NCBI GenBank assembly: GCA_028571685.1
Contig: CM053154.1
Location: forward strand, 15,718,001 to 15,782,000
Origin: Heterohyrax brucei
Taxonomy: Eukaryota > Chordata > Mammalia > Hyracoidea > Procaviidae
Reading direction: 5' to 3'
Length of the DNA stretch: 64,000 bases
Below the pieces are notes generated by a model. It saw only the letters and a list, made by a program, of their open reading frames with translations. It ran no database searches and had not been told where the DNA came from. Numbering within the stretch: the first letter of the stretch is position 1; each line of letters starts with the position of its first letter. Position numbers and translations under genes: made by a program. Shown piece after piece: positions 36,890 to 48,188 of this stretch.

Positions 36890-39000
36890 CAGTTTGCCAT
36901 ACTGTGGGGGCTTGCTTGTTGCTGCGCTGCTGCAATCTATGCCACCGGTATTCAGATGCCAGCAAGGTCACCCATGGTGGCAGTTTTCCGCGGAGCTACT
37001 AAACTAAGACACCCCAGGAAGCAGGACCTGGTGTTCTACTTCTGAAAAGAATTAGCCAGTGAAAACCTCATGAATAGCAGCAGAACACTGGTGGATAGAG
37101 TGCTGGAAAATGAGCCCCCCCAGCTGGAAAGGCACTCAAAAGGTAACTGGGGGGAAGCTGCTGCTCAAAGCAGAGTCAACCTTAAGGACGTGGACAGAGT
37201 AGAGCCTTCGAGATCTTCATGCGCTGATGTGGCATGACTCAAAATGAGAAGAAACAGCTGCAAACACGAAAGAAAGGAATGACGAAGTAAAAGAATTGAA
37301 CACATTCTGCACTCCTCAAGCTGAGAAAACTGAAGAAAAAATTCAAACTTCGGGTTGCAATAGTGAAGGATTCTACAGGGAAAATATTAAACGACTCAGG
37401 AAACGTCAAAAGAAGATGGAAGGAACACGCAGAGTCATTATACCAGAAAGAACTGATCAGTGTTCAACCATTTGAAAAGGTAGCATATGATCAGGAGATG
37501 GCACTGAAGGAGAAAATAATGTTGCATTGAAGGCATTGGCAAAAAAAAAAAAAAAAAGCTCTGGGAATTGATAGAGTATCAACTGAGATATTTCAACAAA
37601 CGGATGTAGCTCTAGAAGAGTGCTCATAGTCTATTTTAGGAAATTTGGAGGACGGCTACCTGGTCAATCAACTGGAAGGGGTCCGTATTTATGCCTATTC
37701 CCAAGAAAGGTGATTCAACTGAATGCAGAAATTATTGGCCAATGTCATCAATATTACACTCCAGTAAAATTCTGCTAAGATCATTCAAAAACAACTGCAA
37801 CAGTATTTACAAGGAACCGCTAGAAATTCAAGCCAGATTCAGAAAAGGACGTGAAACCAGAGATAGCATTGCTCATGTCAGACGGATCTTAACTGAAAGC
37901 AGAGACTACTGGAAAGATGCTTATCTGTGTTTCATTGACTATGCAAAGGCATTTGACTGTGTGGATCATAACAAATTACGGCTAACATTGCAGAGAATGG
38001 GAATTACAGAACGCTTTTTTGTGCTCTTAAGGAATCTGTACCTGGATCAAGAGGCAGTCGTGCGAGCAGAACAGGGGGACACTGCATGATTTAAAGTCAA
38101 GAAAAGTATGCGTTGGGAGTGTATCTTTGCACCTCATCTTTTCAACCTGTATACCGAGAAAATAAGGCGAGAAAGTGTACTATATGAAGAAGGAGGCATC
38201 AGGATAGGAAGAAGACTCCTTAACAATCTGCGTTATGCGAATGACATGACTTGTTTGCTGGCAGTGAAGAGGACTTGAAACACCTCCTGATGAAGAGGAA
38301 AGACCACAACCTTCAATATGCATTGCACTGCAACATCAAGAAACAAAAACACTCACAACTGGACCAGTACATAGTAACATGATGAATGGAGAAAGTACTG
38401 AGGTTGTTAAGGATTTCATTTTACTTGGACCTACAATCAATGCCCACAGAAACAGCAGTCAATAAATTAAAAGACACATTGCACTGGGAAAATCTGTTGC
38501 AAAGGACCTCTTTCAAACACTGAAAAGTAAAGATGTCACCTTGAAGACCAAGGTGCACTTGATCCAAGCCATGGTATTTCAGTTGCATCATATGCATGCA
38601 AAAGCTGGACAATGAGCAAAGAAGACGGAAGAAGAATTGATACCTTTAAATTGTGGTGCTGGAGAAGAATATTGAATGTACCATGGGCTGCCAAGAGAAC
38701 AAACAGATCTGTTCTGGAAGAGGTACAACTGGAGTGCTCCTTGGAAGCAAAGACGGTGAGACTGTGTCTTACATACTTTGGACACATTGTCAGGAGGGAT
38801 CACTCCTTGGAGAAGGGCATCATGTTTGACAGAGTGGAGAGTCAATGAAGAACAGGAAGACCCCCAGTGAGGATGGGTACAATGATGGGCTTAAGCATAA
38901 AAATGATTGTGGACCTGGTAGAAGACTGGGCAGTGTTTAATTCTGTTGTGCACAAGGTCAGCAGGAGTCAAAGCTGACTCAATGGCACCTAACAACAATA
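36890..39000 (+). mobile_element. RTE LINE, both ends present, internally deleted
   Basis: The 5' region (36890-37255) is the sense version of 25.5-25.7 kb. The 3' end at 39000 is 'tggcacctaacaacaata'. At about 37255 the sequence jumps from the pre-endonuclease region to the linker before the RT ('aggaatgacgaagtaaaaga'). Compared with 10.6-11.5 kb, about 1 kb of endonuclease sequence is gone. The RT region runs 37500-38300 and the C-terminal block 38525-38850. Confidence 0.85.
37691..38089 (+). pseudogene. RTE reverse-transcriptase fragment
   Basis: 132 codons: MPIPKKGDSTECRNYWPMSS, ARFRKGRETRDSIAHVRRIL, then LCFIDYAKAFDCVDHNKLRL with the first catalytic Asp block intact. A stop at 38089 cuts it off. 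The catalytic YADD box further on reads YAND (38234-38245), losing one of the two metal-binding Asp residues, so even a restored frame would be inactive. Confidence 0.88.
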
Positions 39001-39704
39001 TATTAAAAATGGAAATGTATCTCATTTTAGTTATCATAAAGTTTTGTTTTCTTCTACTATGATGTATGATCCAATGGCTACCAGGGCTCCAAAAACGCTA
39101 ATTATGGTAACTATTTAAACCCACAGCACTCCAGTTTGCCTGTCTCTTTTTAGCTTTGTATTTAGTCTGTATCACTCTCTCTATACACACAACCAGTGTG
39201 GTATTTTAGATGAATTAGTGTATTAATCTATTATAATTAAAATCAATAACTGGAGGAATTCAACTAAAAACAAAAACCCACAGCCTTGTTGCTTAATTGT
39301 TGTTGTCACTTTTTTTAAAAAACAAAATTGACCAGCTAATTGTGTTAAATTGGTTTGTAGATGCAGCTAAATGCTGCCCTCACACTCTGCTGTTTGCTGT
39401 TCAACCAAGGGGAAAGTTCAGCCTGGTAGAGAAATACTTTCGTTGATTACTACCCAAAAGCAATTAAACTGTAACAGAGTAACAACTGTAAATGCTTACA
39501 GAAACTGGTCGCAGATGCCTCAGTGTCTACAGTATCTGCCCCTTCTGCTCCCAGACCCAGACACTCTGTGAGGACAGAGAACCTCTTTTCTCCTTCTCTG
39601 GCCCACAGGTACCATCGTCTATCTCATGTGAAACCTGTGCAGAGGTAGCATGAGGCTACCTAGCAAAACAGCAAATAGTTCTGAACCCCAGGGCTTTCTC
39701 TTTC
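39001..39704. other. Unassigned DNA
   Basis: Nothing recognised. Confidence 0.4.
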
Positions 39705-39912
39705 CTTGCTTTTGTTAGTTTCTGTCAAGTCAATTTCAGCTTACAGTGACCCAACAGGTCAGAGTAGAACTGTTCCCGAGGGTTTGCGAGGCTCTAATCT
39801 TTATGGGAACTGATTGCCCGGTCTTTTTCCCCGTGGAGGGCTGATGGGTCCTAATTACCAACATTTTAGTTACAGGCAGACCACCTATCTATTGCATCAT
39901 CAGGGATTCTGC
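39705..39912 (-). repeat. AfroSINE, longer variant
   Basis: 'gtcaagtcaatttcagctta', 'ggtcagagtagaactgttcc', extra middle 'ctaatctttatgggaactga', ending 'catcatcagggattc'. Confidence 0.78.
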
Positions 39913-39937
39913 TGCTAAGTAATGCATAAGGTCCCTA

Positions 39938-40102
39938 AACCAAACCCAACCCCACTGCCTTCGAGTCAACTTGGACTCATAGCGACCCTGTAGGACAGAA
40001 CAGAGCTGCTCTGTAGAGTTTCGATGGAGTACCCTGTGGATTCAGACTGATGACCTTTTGGTTAGTAGCCACAGCACTTAACCACTACGCCATCAGGGTT
40101 TC
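39938..40102 (-). repeat. AfroSINE
   Basis: 'accaaacccaaccccactgc', 'gccttcgagtcaacttggac', 'ttttggttagtagccacagc', 'acgccatcagggtttcc'. Confidence 0.92.
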
Positions 40103-40120
40103 CCTAAGATCTGTAAGACA

Positions 40121-40296
40121 AAAAAAAAAAAAAAAACCGAAACCACTGCTGCTGAGCTGATTCTAACTTATAGTGACCCTATAGGACAGAGCCAGAACTG
40201 CTCTACTGAGTGTCCAAGGAGTGCCTCGTGGATTTGAACTGCTAGTCTTTTGGTTAGCAGACACAGCACTTACCCACTACCCCATCAGGTTTTCAT
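40121..40296 (-). repeat. AfroSINE
   Basis: A-run then 'accactgctgctgagctgat', 'ccctataggacagagccaga', 'cttttggttagcagacacag'. Confidence 0.9.
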
Positions 40297-40315
40297 TCAA
40301 AAAATTTAAGTTTAA

Positions 40316-40476
40316 GTTTAAAAAACACTGCTACTGAGTCGATTCTGATTCACAGCGACCCTATAGGACAGAGTAGAACTGTTCCATAGAGTGTCCAAGG
40401 AGCACCTGGCTGATTTGAACTGCTGACCTTTTGGTTAGCAGATACAGCACTTAACCACTAGGCCACCAGTGCTTCT
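40316..40476 (-). repeat. AfroSINE
   Basis: 'cactgctactgagtcgattc', 'cagcgaccctataggacaga', 'ccttttggttagcagataca', 'ggccaccagtgcttc'. Highly similar to the preceding copy. Confidence 0.92.
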
Positions 40477-40489
40477 CGGATTTCCATAA

Positions 40490-40690
40490 GGCGTTCAGTG
40501 GCTAACCTAAGGATTGATAGTTCAAACCTCCCTACTGGTCCTGCAGAACACAGCCCTAGGGATCTTCATCCATTAAGATCACATCCAAGAAAACCCAGAA
40601 CAGTTCTAATCTGTAACGTACGGGATTGTCACGAGCTGACCCTGACTCCACGGCAACTGACAATAACAACAATACTTAACGTATACAGTG
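40490..40690 (+). repeat. AfroSINE, longer variant with CAA tail
   Basis: 'gtggctaacctaaggattga', 'aaacctccctactggtcctg', 'ccaagaaaacccagaacagt', tail 'cacggcaactgacaataaca'. The end is the RTE-like (ACA)n form rather than 'gggtttgg'. Confidence 0.75.
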
Positions 40691-41229
40691 AGCACAATGA
40701 AGTGTCCTTGCTAGAGTCATGTACACTGTGAATCCAGGGAACTTTTCTTATATGACCTTCTACCCTCATACACTTGGCATTTGGCGACCCTCATACATGT
40801 TGCTTTTCCTCAATTTCAAGAAGATTGGTTCCAAAATGGAATTTTAACCAGAGTGAGGTCTTAAAAATTTCGTCACGCACAGCACAGGGCAGGCACTGAG
40901 ATTTGATTCATTTTAAAAATGTTTAAAATACGGTACTGTGGTTTGTTGATTTATGAAGCAGTTGCTGAATTTGACAATATGCTCCTTCTTCCACCAGAGG
41001 GCTCCTTCATAAACATATTAAATCCTTTGCACAATAAAAAGGCAAATCCAACTTTTGGAATACATGTATTTTATTTGATATCATCGTAAAAACAGATAAA
41101 TGCCTAATTAGAGTGTTGTATGCTGGGGGAGAATTATTATGACCACACAAGAAAATCTCAATCTTATTTTTTATTGATTGATTATTAGTTCATCCATTCA
41201 TTCACAACAACAAAACAAAACAAAACATT
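40691..41229. other. Unassigned DNA
   Basis: Nothing recognised. 'caacaacaaaacaaaacaaa' at about 41203-41226 is low complexity. Confidence 0.4.
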
Positions 41230-41450
41230 GTTTAACCCAGTGCTGTTTCTATGATTGCTTGCCGATTGGACCATTACAGATCCAGGGGGTTTTCACCAGC
41301 TGATTTTCAGAGGTCAATTGCCAGGCCTTTCTTCCTAGTTTATCTTGGTGTGGAAGTTCTACAGAAATCCGTTCAGCATCACAGCAACACAAAGGCCTCC
41401 ACTCGCTGATGGGTATGGCTATGCATGAAGCAGATAGGCTAAGAAGCCAA
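41230..41450 (-). mobile_element. RTE 5'-region fragment
   Basis: 'ttttcaccagctgattttca', 'gccaggcctttcttcctagt', 'gttcagcatcacagcaacac' match 25500-25690 and the complement of 36900-37060. Confidence 0.6.
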
Positions 41451-43109
41451 CCATCAATGGCCCCTTTGTGAATTAGAGGATCTGGGTTTGAACCCAACTG
41501 GGTACCAGTTAAACCATTCATGCAACAAACTATTTCTTCTCTTTGCACCTCAGTGTATTGCCTCTAAAATGCAGGTAGTATTCAGAGTTTCTGGCATTTC
41601 TTCCTCAGTTTTAAAGCTATTGGAAATTTAAGTCTCACAGAGTCCCCAAAGAATTTAGGAGTGGGAAACAAACCCCACAGACTATGAATACTGTCTTCAT
41701 TTTATAGATGAGGCTTAAAATGGAGAAATAATTTGCTTCATTAATTGATTAATTGATGGTAGAGTCAGAACAAGGCTCTAAAGATCCTCTAATTCATAAT
41801 TACATGTGGCATCCATTATGTTAATTCTTTTAACATACTTAAAAAGAAATAAACTTCTGCCTCTGAGAGTTAGAAAAAGTCATCTCCATTGTTGGAACAT
41901 AAGAGCACGTGCCTTTGTTCCTGTGGTCTTTTGTACTTTTCTCTTTCCAAGTTGTGTGCTTTTGACCCTTGGGGCCCCTCTTTAGGTTAATGGAATTAGA
42001 ATTTCTGGCCTTGAAAATCCACAGTATGTGGTGATGAAAGAACCTCTGTAAATAAGGAGAAATACTGCAGGTCCTCCAGCAGTGTCAGAGGGAAGCAGGT
42101 GGCATCATGCATCATAAAAACATTGTTGCAGATGCTGTTTCTAAATGCTAAAGACAGTTTTGTTTTGTCCAACACCAGAGAGTTTTGTCCAATACCCAGA
42201 CCTTAACTATTGATGTTACAGACTATAAAAGTACCCCTCATTCAGTAAAAGTTCTCTCTTGATTGTTAACTTTAAAATGTTTTGCTCTGGAAATAAACTT
42301 TAAATCTTTTTTCTGCTCTCCAGGAACTACAAATATGCATGCATTTTCATCATCAGGCCAGAAGGGCATCACTGCTGTTTTCTTCTTCTCTTGTGCATGC
42401 AAAAAAGTGACTTGGTTAGAGTTCTGATCTAAGCCAAGAGCATGAGAGTTTCTGAAGGGACAGCACTGAGGAGTTATCGCTCACTGCCCACCTGCTGTTT
42501 GAGCTGAGAGTCAGGGAATGACGGTGTTTTCTTCACTTTTACCCAACATTCTCCTTCTCATACATACATCTCTAGTCTTAAATTATTTTAAATATTAGGT
42601 TTGCTGTGGTGATTCGTAAATGATGGATTGAAGGTGGGTAATTGCATCTGTCTTCAGGATCAACGGCAATGGTTCTGCTGTTGACTTGGTGAGGGCCACT
42701 GGACCGTGTCAGAGAGGACCCTGAGATGAGTGCATTAGTCAGCTCTGGTTGGCTTCATACTAAATCTATTGGGCATGACCTTTTCCCCCTCTGCCTGGGA
42801 CCCAAAAGGCAATCATTGCCGCTCTGGCCACAGCTGACAGTCAATGGTACCTCAGTGGATGATATATGTGTCAGCCGGTGAGCAAAAGAAATGACAGTTC
42901 TACTCCTCTAGGACCACAGTTACTGAAAAAGTAAAGAGCACTGAATTCCCAAGTGGGATCCCTTGTAACAATATGCACAGAATTCAGAAATGATAGCCTA
43001 GTATGCACCCTTCTTAGTAGTTCCTCTTTCCATAGGAGACCAACGAGTGGAAGTTGAAGGACTTAAGCGTGTGGAGTAAACTGTACATATTTCTATTACA
43101 ATTTTTGTC
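41451..43109. other. Unassigned, unique-looking DNA
   Basis: 1.65 kb without a repeat I can name and without an exon. The longest repeat-free-looking block between SINEs here. Confidence 0.4.
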
Positions 43110-43440
43110 CTCTGGTATTATAATCAGTGATTTGTTTCCCTGGATCCTTCTCTAGGCTATGCATTCTTTGAGGAAAAAAAACCTGCTATTGAGTTGATGA
43201 TGACTCACAGTGACCCTCTAGGACAGAGCAGAACTGCCCTATAGGATTTCCAAGAAGCAGCTGGTGGATTGGAACTGGCAACTTTTCAGTTAGCAGGCGT
43301 AGCTCATAACCACTAAGCCATCCATGTTGCTGGAGAACAGGAATTATTTCTTATTTTCCATATAACTTCATTCATTACCTAGTACAATAGCTGGCATACA
43401 TAAACCATTTGATAAATGCTTTTAACATGAATGAATTAAA
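43110..43440 (+). repeat. L2/MIR-age 3' end split by a SINE
   Basis: 'ctctaggctatgcattcttt' left and 'gagaacaggaattatttctt', 'gctggcatacataaaccatt', 'aacatgaatgaatt' right read as one L2-like 3' end interrupted at 43173-43328. Confidence 0.55.
43178..43328 (-). repeat. AfroSINE
   Basis: 'aaaacctgctattgagttga', 'gtgaccctctaggacagagc', 'cttttcagttagcaggcgta', 'ccactaagccatcc'. Confidence 0.88.
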
Positions 43441-43510
43441 AAATAGGAATATATGTGACTATAAAACGGAAAACTAGTTGCAAGAATCAAACCTAGAAAG
43501 CAGGTTGCAT

Positions 43511-43562
43511 AAACCCATTGCCATCAAGTCAATTCCCACTCAATGCCACCCTGTAGAGAGGA
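43511..43562 (-). repeat. AfroSINE tail fragment
   Basis: 'ataaacccattgccatcaag', then 'tcaatgccaccctgtagag'. Truncated. Confidence 0.7.
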
Positions 43563-44222
43563 CTAAAATTTGTCAAAAATTACTGGAATGAAATCCAGTG
43601 GAGACACTCTACTCCCCTGAGTATAAATAACTCTGAAATCATTTAGAGCAGAGCTCAAGAGAAGTATGGATAAAACAAAGAATTCTATCTGGTATTAAAT
43701 TCTAAGTATATATTTAGGGGGAAAAAAGCAAAACACAACACAACAAAAACAATTTCTGTCATTTTTATTCTTCCATCTACAGAAAGTAAAGACTTAAAAA
43801 ATCTGGGCCAGAGGGTACGTGAAGAAAGACTGATGTTCCTCTACGGAGGAGTAAAGACTGCAGGAGGGCAGCGCAGTTCTTGTGTTTATCTAACACGAGC
43901 TTTGGTTTTCAAAGGCTGAGGAACACTGACTCGGCGTGGACTATGCTCTTGTTGCTGAGTCCCCGCCTGTTGGGCAGAGGATCAGAAGCAACCAAACCTG
44001 AAGGCACTGCTAAGCAAGGGACTTTCTATTATTGGCAGGAATCAGAGGAGCCTGGGGGGATAACCTGTGACTCCACCAGGTGTCTGAACTTTCCTTCTCT
44101 TTAGCAGGAGTGTTCATTCTTTCCCTCCCCCAGGCCTAGGCACAGTGTGGAGCTCAAAGCTTCCTATAGACTGCGTCTATATCCAACCATTCATCCTTTC
44201 TCTCTAGCCTTCCTGGAACATA
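43563..44222. other. Unassigned DNA
   Basis: Nothing recognised. The ORF at 43880-44104 has no family signal. Confidence 0.4.
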
Positions 44223-44392
44223 AAACCCCCAAATCCAAACCCAGTACAGTGGAGTTGATTCGGACTCCAAGCAACCCTGTAGGGCAGAGTAGAACTGCCT
44301 CATAGAGTTTCCAAGGAGTACCTGGTGAATTCAAACCACCAACATTTTTGATTAGCAGATGTAGCACTTAATGACTAGGCTTCCAGGGTTTC
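44223..44392 (-). repeat. AfroSINE
   Basis: 'aaacccagtacagtggagtt', 'tagggcagagtagaactgcc', 'tgattagcagatgtagcact', 'ggcttccagggtttc'. Confidence 0.9.
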
Positions 44393-44400
44393 TTCCTGGA

Positions 44401-44561
44401 ACATAAAACCCACTGCTGTCAGGTCGGGTCTGACTCACAGCGACACTATGGGTCAGAGTAGAGCTGCCCCATAGAGTCTGAAGGAGTGCCTGGTGGATTT
44501 GAATTGCAAGACTTTTTGGTTAGCAGATGTGGCACTTAATGACTATGCTGTCGGGGTTTTT
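44401..44561 (-). repeat. AfroSINE
   Basis: 'aaaacccactgctgtcaggt', 'gactcacagcgacactatgg', 'tttttggttagcagatgtgg'. It abuts the previous SINE; both sides share 'tcctggaacataaaacc', likely a target duplication. Confidence 0.92.
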
Positions 44562-44615
44562 CTTCCTTGTAACTGTCTTCCAGGCACAGCACACAGCCCT
44601 CAACAGCAAAACAGT

Positions 44616-44785
44616 AGCAACCAAGAAAACCAAACCCACTGCCGTCGACTCCATTCCAACTCATAGCTACCCTGACAAGTCAGAACAGAGCTGCCCAAAG
44701 AGTCTACGAGGAGCACCTGGGATTCGAACTACCAACCTTTTGGTTAGCAGCCCTAGCACTTAACCACTACACTGCCAGGAATTCC
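44616..44785 (-). repeat. AfroSINE
   Basis: 'aaaaccaaacccactgccgt', 'tcagaacagagctgcccaaa', 'ccttttggttagcagcccta', 'cactgccaggaattcc'. Confidence 0.92.
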
Positions 44786-45289
44786 CAACAATAACAGGAG
44801 AGCCCTAAGTAACGTGGGAAAATGGTCCATTGGGCAAGCTGGCAGGGATGTAGGCAATCCCCACCCACCAGCTAAGGGAACGTGAATCTGATCAAGCCTC
44901 TCCCGTTCAGGGCTAGTTCACAGGAGACAAATAGGATAGACGAATATTAAATGACACCAAGGAGACTTAATCACTGAGGGAGAGACGTTCTACAGAACGT
45001 GACACCTGGTTTATTTTAAAAATTGGCATCAAGTAAGGGGAAGGGAGAACTGCTGTGATTTAGAGAGCTACAGGGACAAAAATCACATGCAGTGGGACCT
45101 TGTTTGGATCACAATGTAAGTAGACTAACTGTCGAAAGACATTTCTGAGACAATCTGGGAAACTTCAATGCAATCCAAATATAAGATGATATTGAGAAAC
45201 TATTGTTAACTTTTTAAAGTTAAATTTAACTTTGTTTAAAGATCATTATTATATGTCTTTTTTCTTTTGGAAACCTTACCTTTTTTATT
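44786..45289. other. Unassigned DNA
   Basis: Nothing recognised. Confidence 0.4.
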
Positions 45290-45460
45290 AGAAATCCTGG
45301 TGGCATAGTGCTTAACAGTTACGGCTGCTAACCAAAAAATCAGTGGTTCAAATCCATCAGGCACTTCTTGGAATCCCTAAGGAGCAGTTTTCCTCTGTCT
45401 TACAGGGTTGCTATGAGTCAGAATTGAGTCAATGGCAGTGGGTTTGGTTTATGGTTTTAG
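45290..45460 (+). repeat. AfroSINE
   Basis: 'gaaatcctggtggcatagtg', 'cggctgctaaccaaaaaatc', 'cagggttgctatgagtcaga', tail 'ggcagtgggtttggttta'. Confidence 0.92.
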
Positions 45461-45659
45461 TGTTCACTTTTATAAAATTGGTTATATAGCTATGTTCAAT
45501 AAGTTTAACATTTATTGGTGCATGTTGACATATATATGAGGTAACTAGCATTATGTCTAGGATTCATTTTAAATAATCTAGCAAAGCAAAACAAAAACCA
45601 AGTGTGTGTATGTCTGTGCACATGTACAGAAAACAGGCCTGGCCAAACTTGAGAATTGC

Positions 45660-45825
45660 TAAGCTGAATGTGGCTTAATGGTTAAGTGCTATGTCTGCTA
45701 ACAACAAGGCTGACAGTTTAAATCCACCAGGTGCTCCTTGTAAACTCTATGGAGCACTTCTACTCTGCCCTGTAGGGTCCCTATGAATTGGAATCAACTC
45801 AGTGGCACCAGGGTTGGTTTTGGGC
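45660..45825 (+). repeat. AfroSINE
   Basis: 'ggttaagtgctatgtctgct', 'ccaccaggtgctccttgtaa', 'ctgtagggtccctatgaatt', 'agggttggttttggg'. The first few bases are altered. Confidence 0.9.
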
Positions 45826-46777
45826 TTTTTAAGCTGAATGATAAGTATGTAGAGTTCATTTTACTGATTTCTCTGCTTTTGTGAGTATCTAAAAATTTCT
45901 ACAACAAAAGGGTTTGATTTAGGGACTTGCAGGCATTGGAAACCTTGGTGAGAGCTCTTTAAAGGTCAGAGGGAAGCAGAGAATTAAGGCTTAATAAGTG
46001 TTTTTTAAGGGAGAAGACTCTAGAATTTTTAATGCTTGATACAATGAGAGGTTAACACGTTAGAGGAAGAAAAAGAAACCCACAGGGTGAGGTCCCCACG
46101 AAAGTTGGAGGAAGTGAGAGCCAATGGCACAGAAGCAGGGTTGGCACTGTGCCCATGGTTACAGGCCACAAACACTGTGCTAAGCTAAACCAGGACCCTA
46201 AGGCAGAAGGGGAATCATTTTTTCAGAGCATTCCTAGAGAGCAACACACATAGAAAATAATGGTATGACCTCGAACTTTTGGAATGACTTTGCCTACAAA
46301 GCTCATGAACTATATTTTATCCTCACAACCTTCTTATAAGAATGCAAAAAAGGAGACAGATATTAAGAGCTATGGGACAGAAAGTCTATACTTAGTTAAA
46401 AAAGGCCCCCTAGAAATTAAGTATCTGCCATTTGTCTTTTCAACCTTAGGAAGAGCTGGCCAAAGAGCCTCTTGGTCCAGGAGGCAAGCCAAGACTTGCA
46501 GAGCCTAATGCTGTCCTGATCCACACTTCTTGTTCCTGGTCAGCCCAGCCCCTCCGCATAGGAAGAAAGGCTGAGTAGAGAGCAGTGCAGACTCAGGTCT
46601 GGTGCTCTGCCAGGTAGATGTCCCTCCCTGGAGTCACGGCACTGCCCCCACCGCCAGGATGCCAGTGGGCACCGGTACCAGGACACAGTTACTCAGCATG
46701 GTTCAGCGTCTCCTGTTCAGCTTGCGCATGCTACCACTTCTGAGGCTGGGCCCAGAATTGTCCAGGCCTAGGGCTGA
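45826..46777. other. Unassigned DNA
   Basis: Nothing recognised. The 46602-46862 ORF is partly SINE-derived. Confidence 0.4.
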
Positions 46778-46938
46778 TGTGGAAACCCTGGTGGCCGAGT
46801 GGTTAAGTGCTATGTCGGCTAATCAAAACATTGGCAGTTTTAATCTATCGGGTGCTCCTTGAAAACTCTGTGGTGCAGTTCTGCTCTGACTTACGGGGTT
46901 GCTATGAGTAGACTCGACGGCAGTGGGTTTGGTTTTCA
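46778..46938 (+). repeat. AfroSINE
   Basis: 'tggaaaccctggtggccgag', 'tggttaagtgctatgtcggc', 'acggggttgctatgagtaga', tail 'cgacggcagtgggtttggtt'. Confidence 0.92.
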
Positions 46939-48124
46939 GTTTAGGGCTGATATGTCCAGTTTGTCAGTGAGGGCAGGCTGCCCTGACACATCATATCAGA
47001 TGTGTCATGTCACCTTTCTTCTGTCACCAAGCCTAGTGCTCCAATCGATCTTCCATCCCCTCCTCACATCATCTGCTCTGTTTTCTGCTTTCTTTCCCTA
47101 CTAAGGATCTCTTCTCAAGGGGCAGTTAGCAGCGAGGCAGCAAGGAGAACCCAGAAGTCCTGGGCAGACTATTTGCCATCATTTCTTGCCCACGATGTTT
47201 TGAGCCCAGGCTATGGGCTTCGCCCAGTCACAGAAAGCAGAGCAAATACAAGCTTTTTGTTTTTCCATTTCACTGGATAAGGGCAAGGGAACTAGGAGAA
47301 ACTGAAGCAAAATAAAGGAAAAAATCCAATGGACACATTTAAACAATTACAATACTATTATTGCAGATACAGAAGATTATCCAAGTACTTTTCTAATGAA
47401 ATACTGTCTTAAAGCTAAATGCATGGTGATAATGGTGCCTTCAGGACCCAGGGAAACCAGTCATTCTCCTGTGGCAGGGAGCTTCTGGAAGAAGGGGGCC
47501 ATGCCCTGGGCTGTTAGTCTCCGTGGTCCATTGCTTAGTCTGATTAACGCATCACAGATGCGCCAAAACCTCTTACTGCACTCACCCCGAGGACCAAGGG
47601 ACAACAGGGATACACTAATACATGATCATTAGTTTTCATTATTAATAAATAGACACATCAACCCACAGGGTTATGATCTGCTATATATCATGAACTGCAT
47701 TCATAATTTGTCTCAGCACAATTTAACAATAAATGCTCTTTCAATCATTTTAGAACAATGATTATTCCAGCTCAAAATACCCTAAAATGTACTTCAAAAG
47801 CTGCAACTAGACTGAGACTCACTTTGAGCCAGGCTTTTGCAATACTTATTCCTCTCATTCAGGGAAAGTCTAGCAGGAGTTGTCTGTTCTGTCACTGACA
47901 TCCAGGTTCCCATGCATCACAGGCCTGCACTCGGTCCCAGGGCTCAGAGTCTGTTTTCAAAGTGCACATGAAGTTTACCAGTGGGAAGAATGTTCTACAC
48001 AGAAAAAAATCTGTACTTTTCTATCCTACTTACAAGGTCAACATGGTTCTGGATACCACTACAAAAAAGATTCTTTCTCTCCCATGGCTCCCACCAAATA
48101 CATCTGTGGAAATTGTGTCTGAGA
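46939..48124. other. Region downstream of PNLIPRP3, includes its 3' UTR
   Basis: No repeat recognised. The minus-strand 3' UTR must lie in the part next to 48124, but its end is not visible. Plus-strand ORFs here look incidental. Confidence 0.45.
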
Positions 48125-48188
48125 TTAGCATGGTGTTAGAATCTGGGTGATATAAGGGTCCACAGTGTCCTGGCTACAGAAGATTGAT
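48125..48188 (-). CDS. PNLIPRP3: PNLIPRP3 terminal coding exon and stop
   Basis: Acceptor aaaattttcag|A. With the AA carried from the previous exon it gives Lys, then SIFCSQDTVDPYITQILTPC and TAA (stop at 48127-48125). The FCSQ... ...L.PC ending is the conserved C-terminus of pancreatic lipases, with the last Cys paired to the FCS Cys in known structures. The intron separating it from the previous exon is only 277 bases. I could not find a clear AATAAA on the minus strand in the 0.5 kb downstream, so the 3' UTR end is undefined. Confidence 0.85.

Noticed and set aside
37691..38089. Functional reverse transcriptase gene
   Set aside because: The open frame is short, ends at a stop, and the downstream catalytic box is mutated to YAND.
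39938..40476. CRISPR-like or satellite array
   Set aside because: The repeated blocks are whole AfroSINEs with variable spacing and divergence, not uniform repeats with spacers.
1..48124. Exons of the neighbouring PNLIP gene
   Set aside because: In other mammals PNLIP lies downstream of PNLIPRP3, so I looked on the minus strand. No lipase-like exon was found, so the gene is probably beyond position 1.
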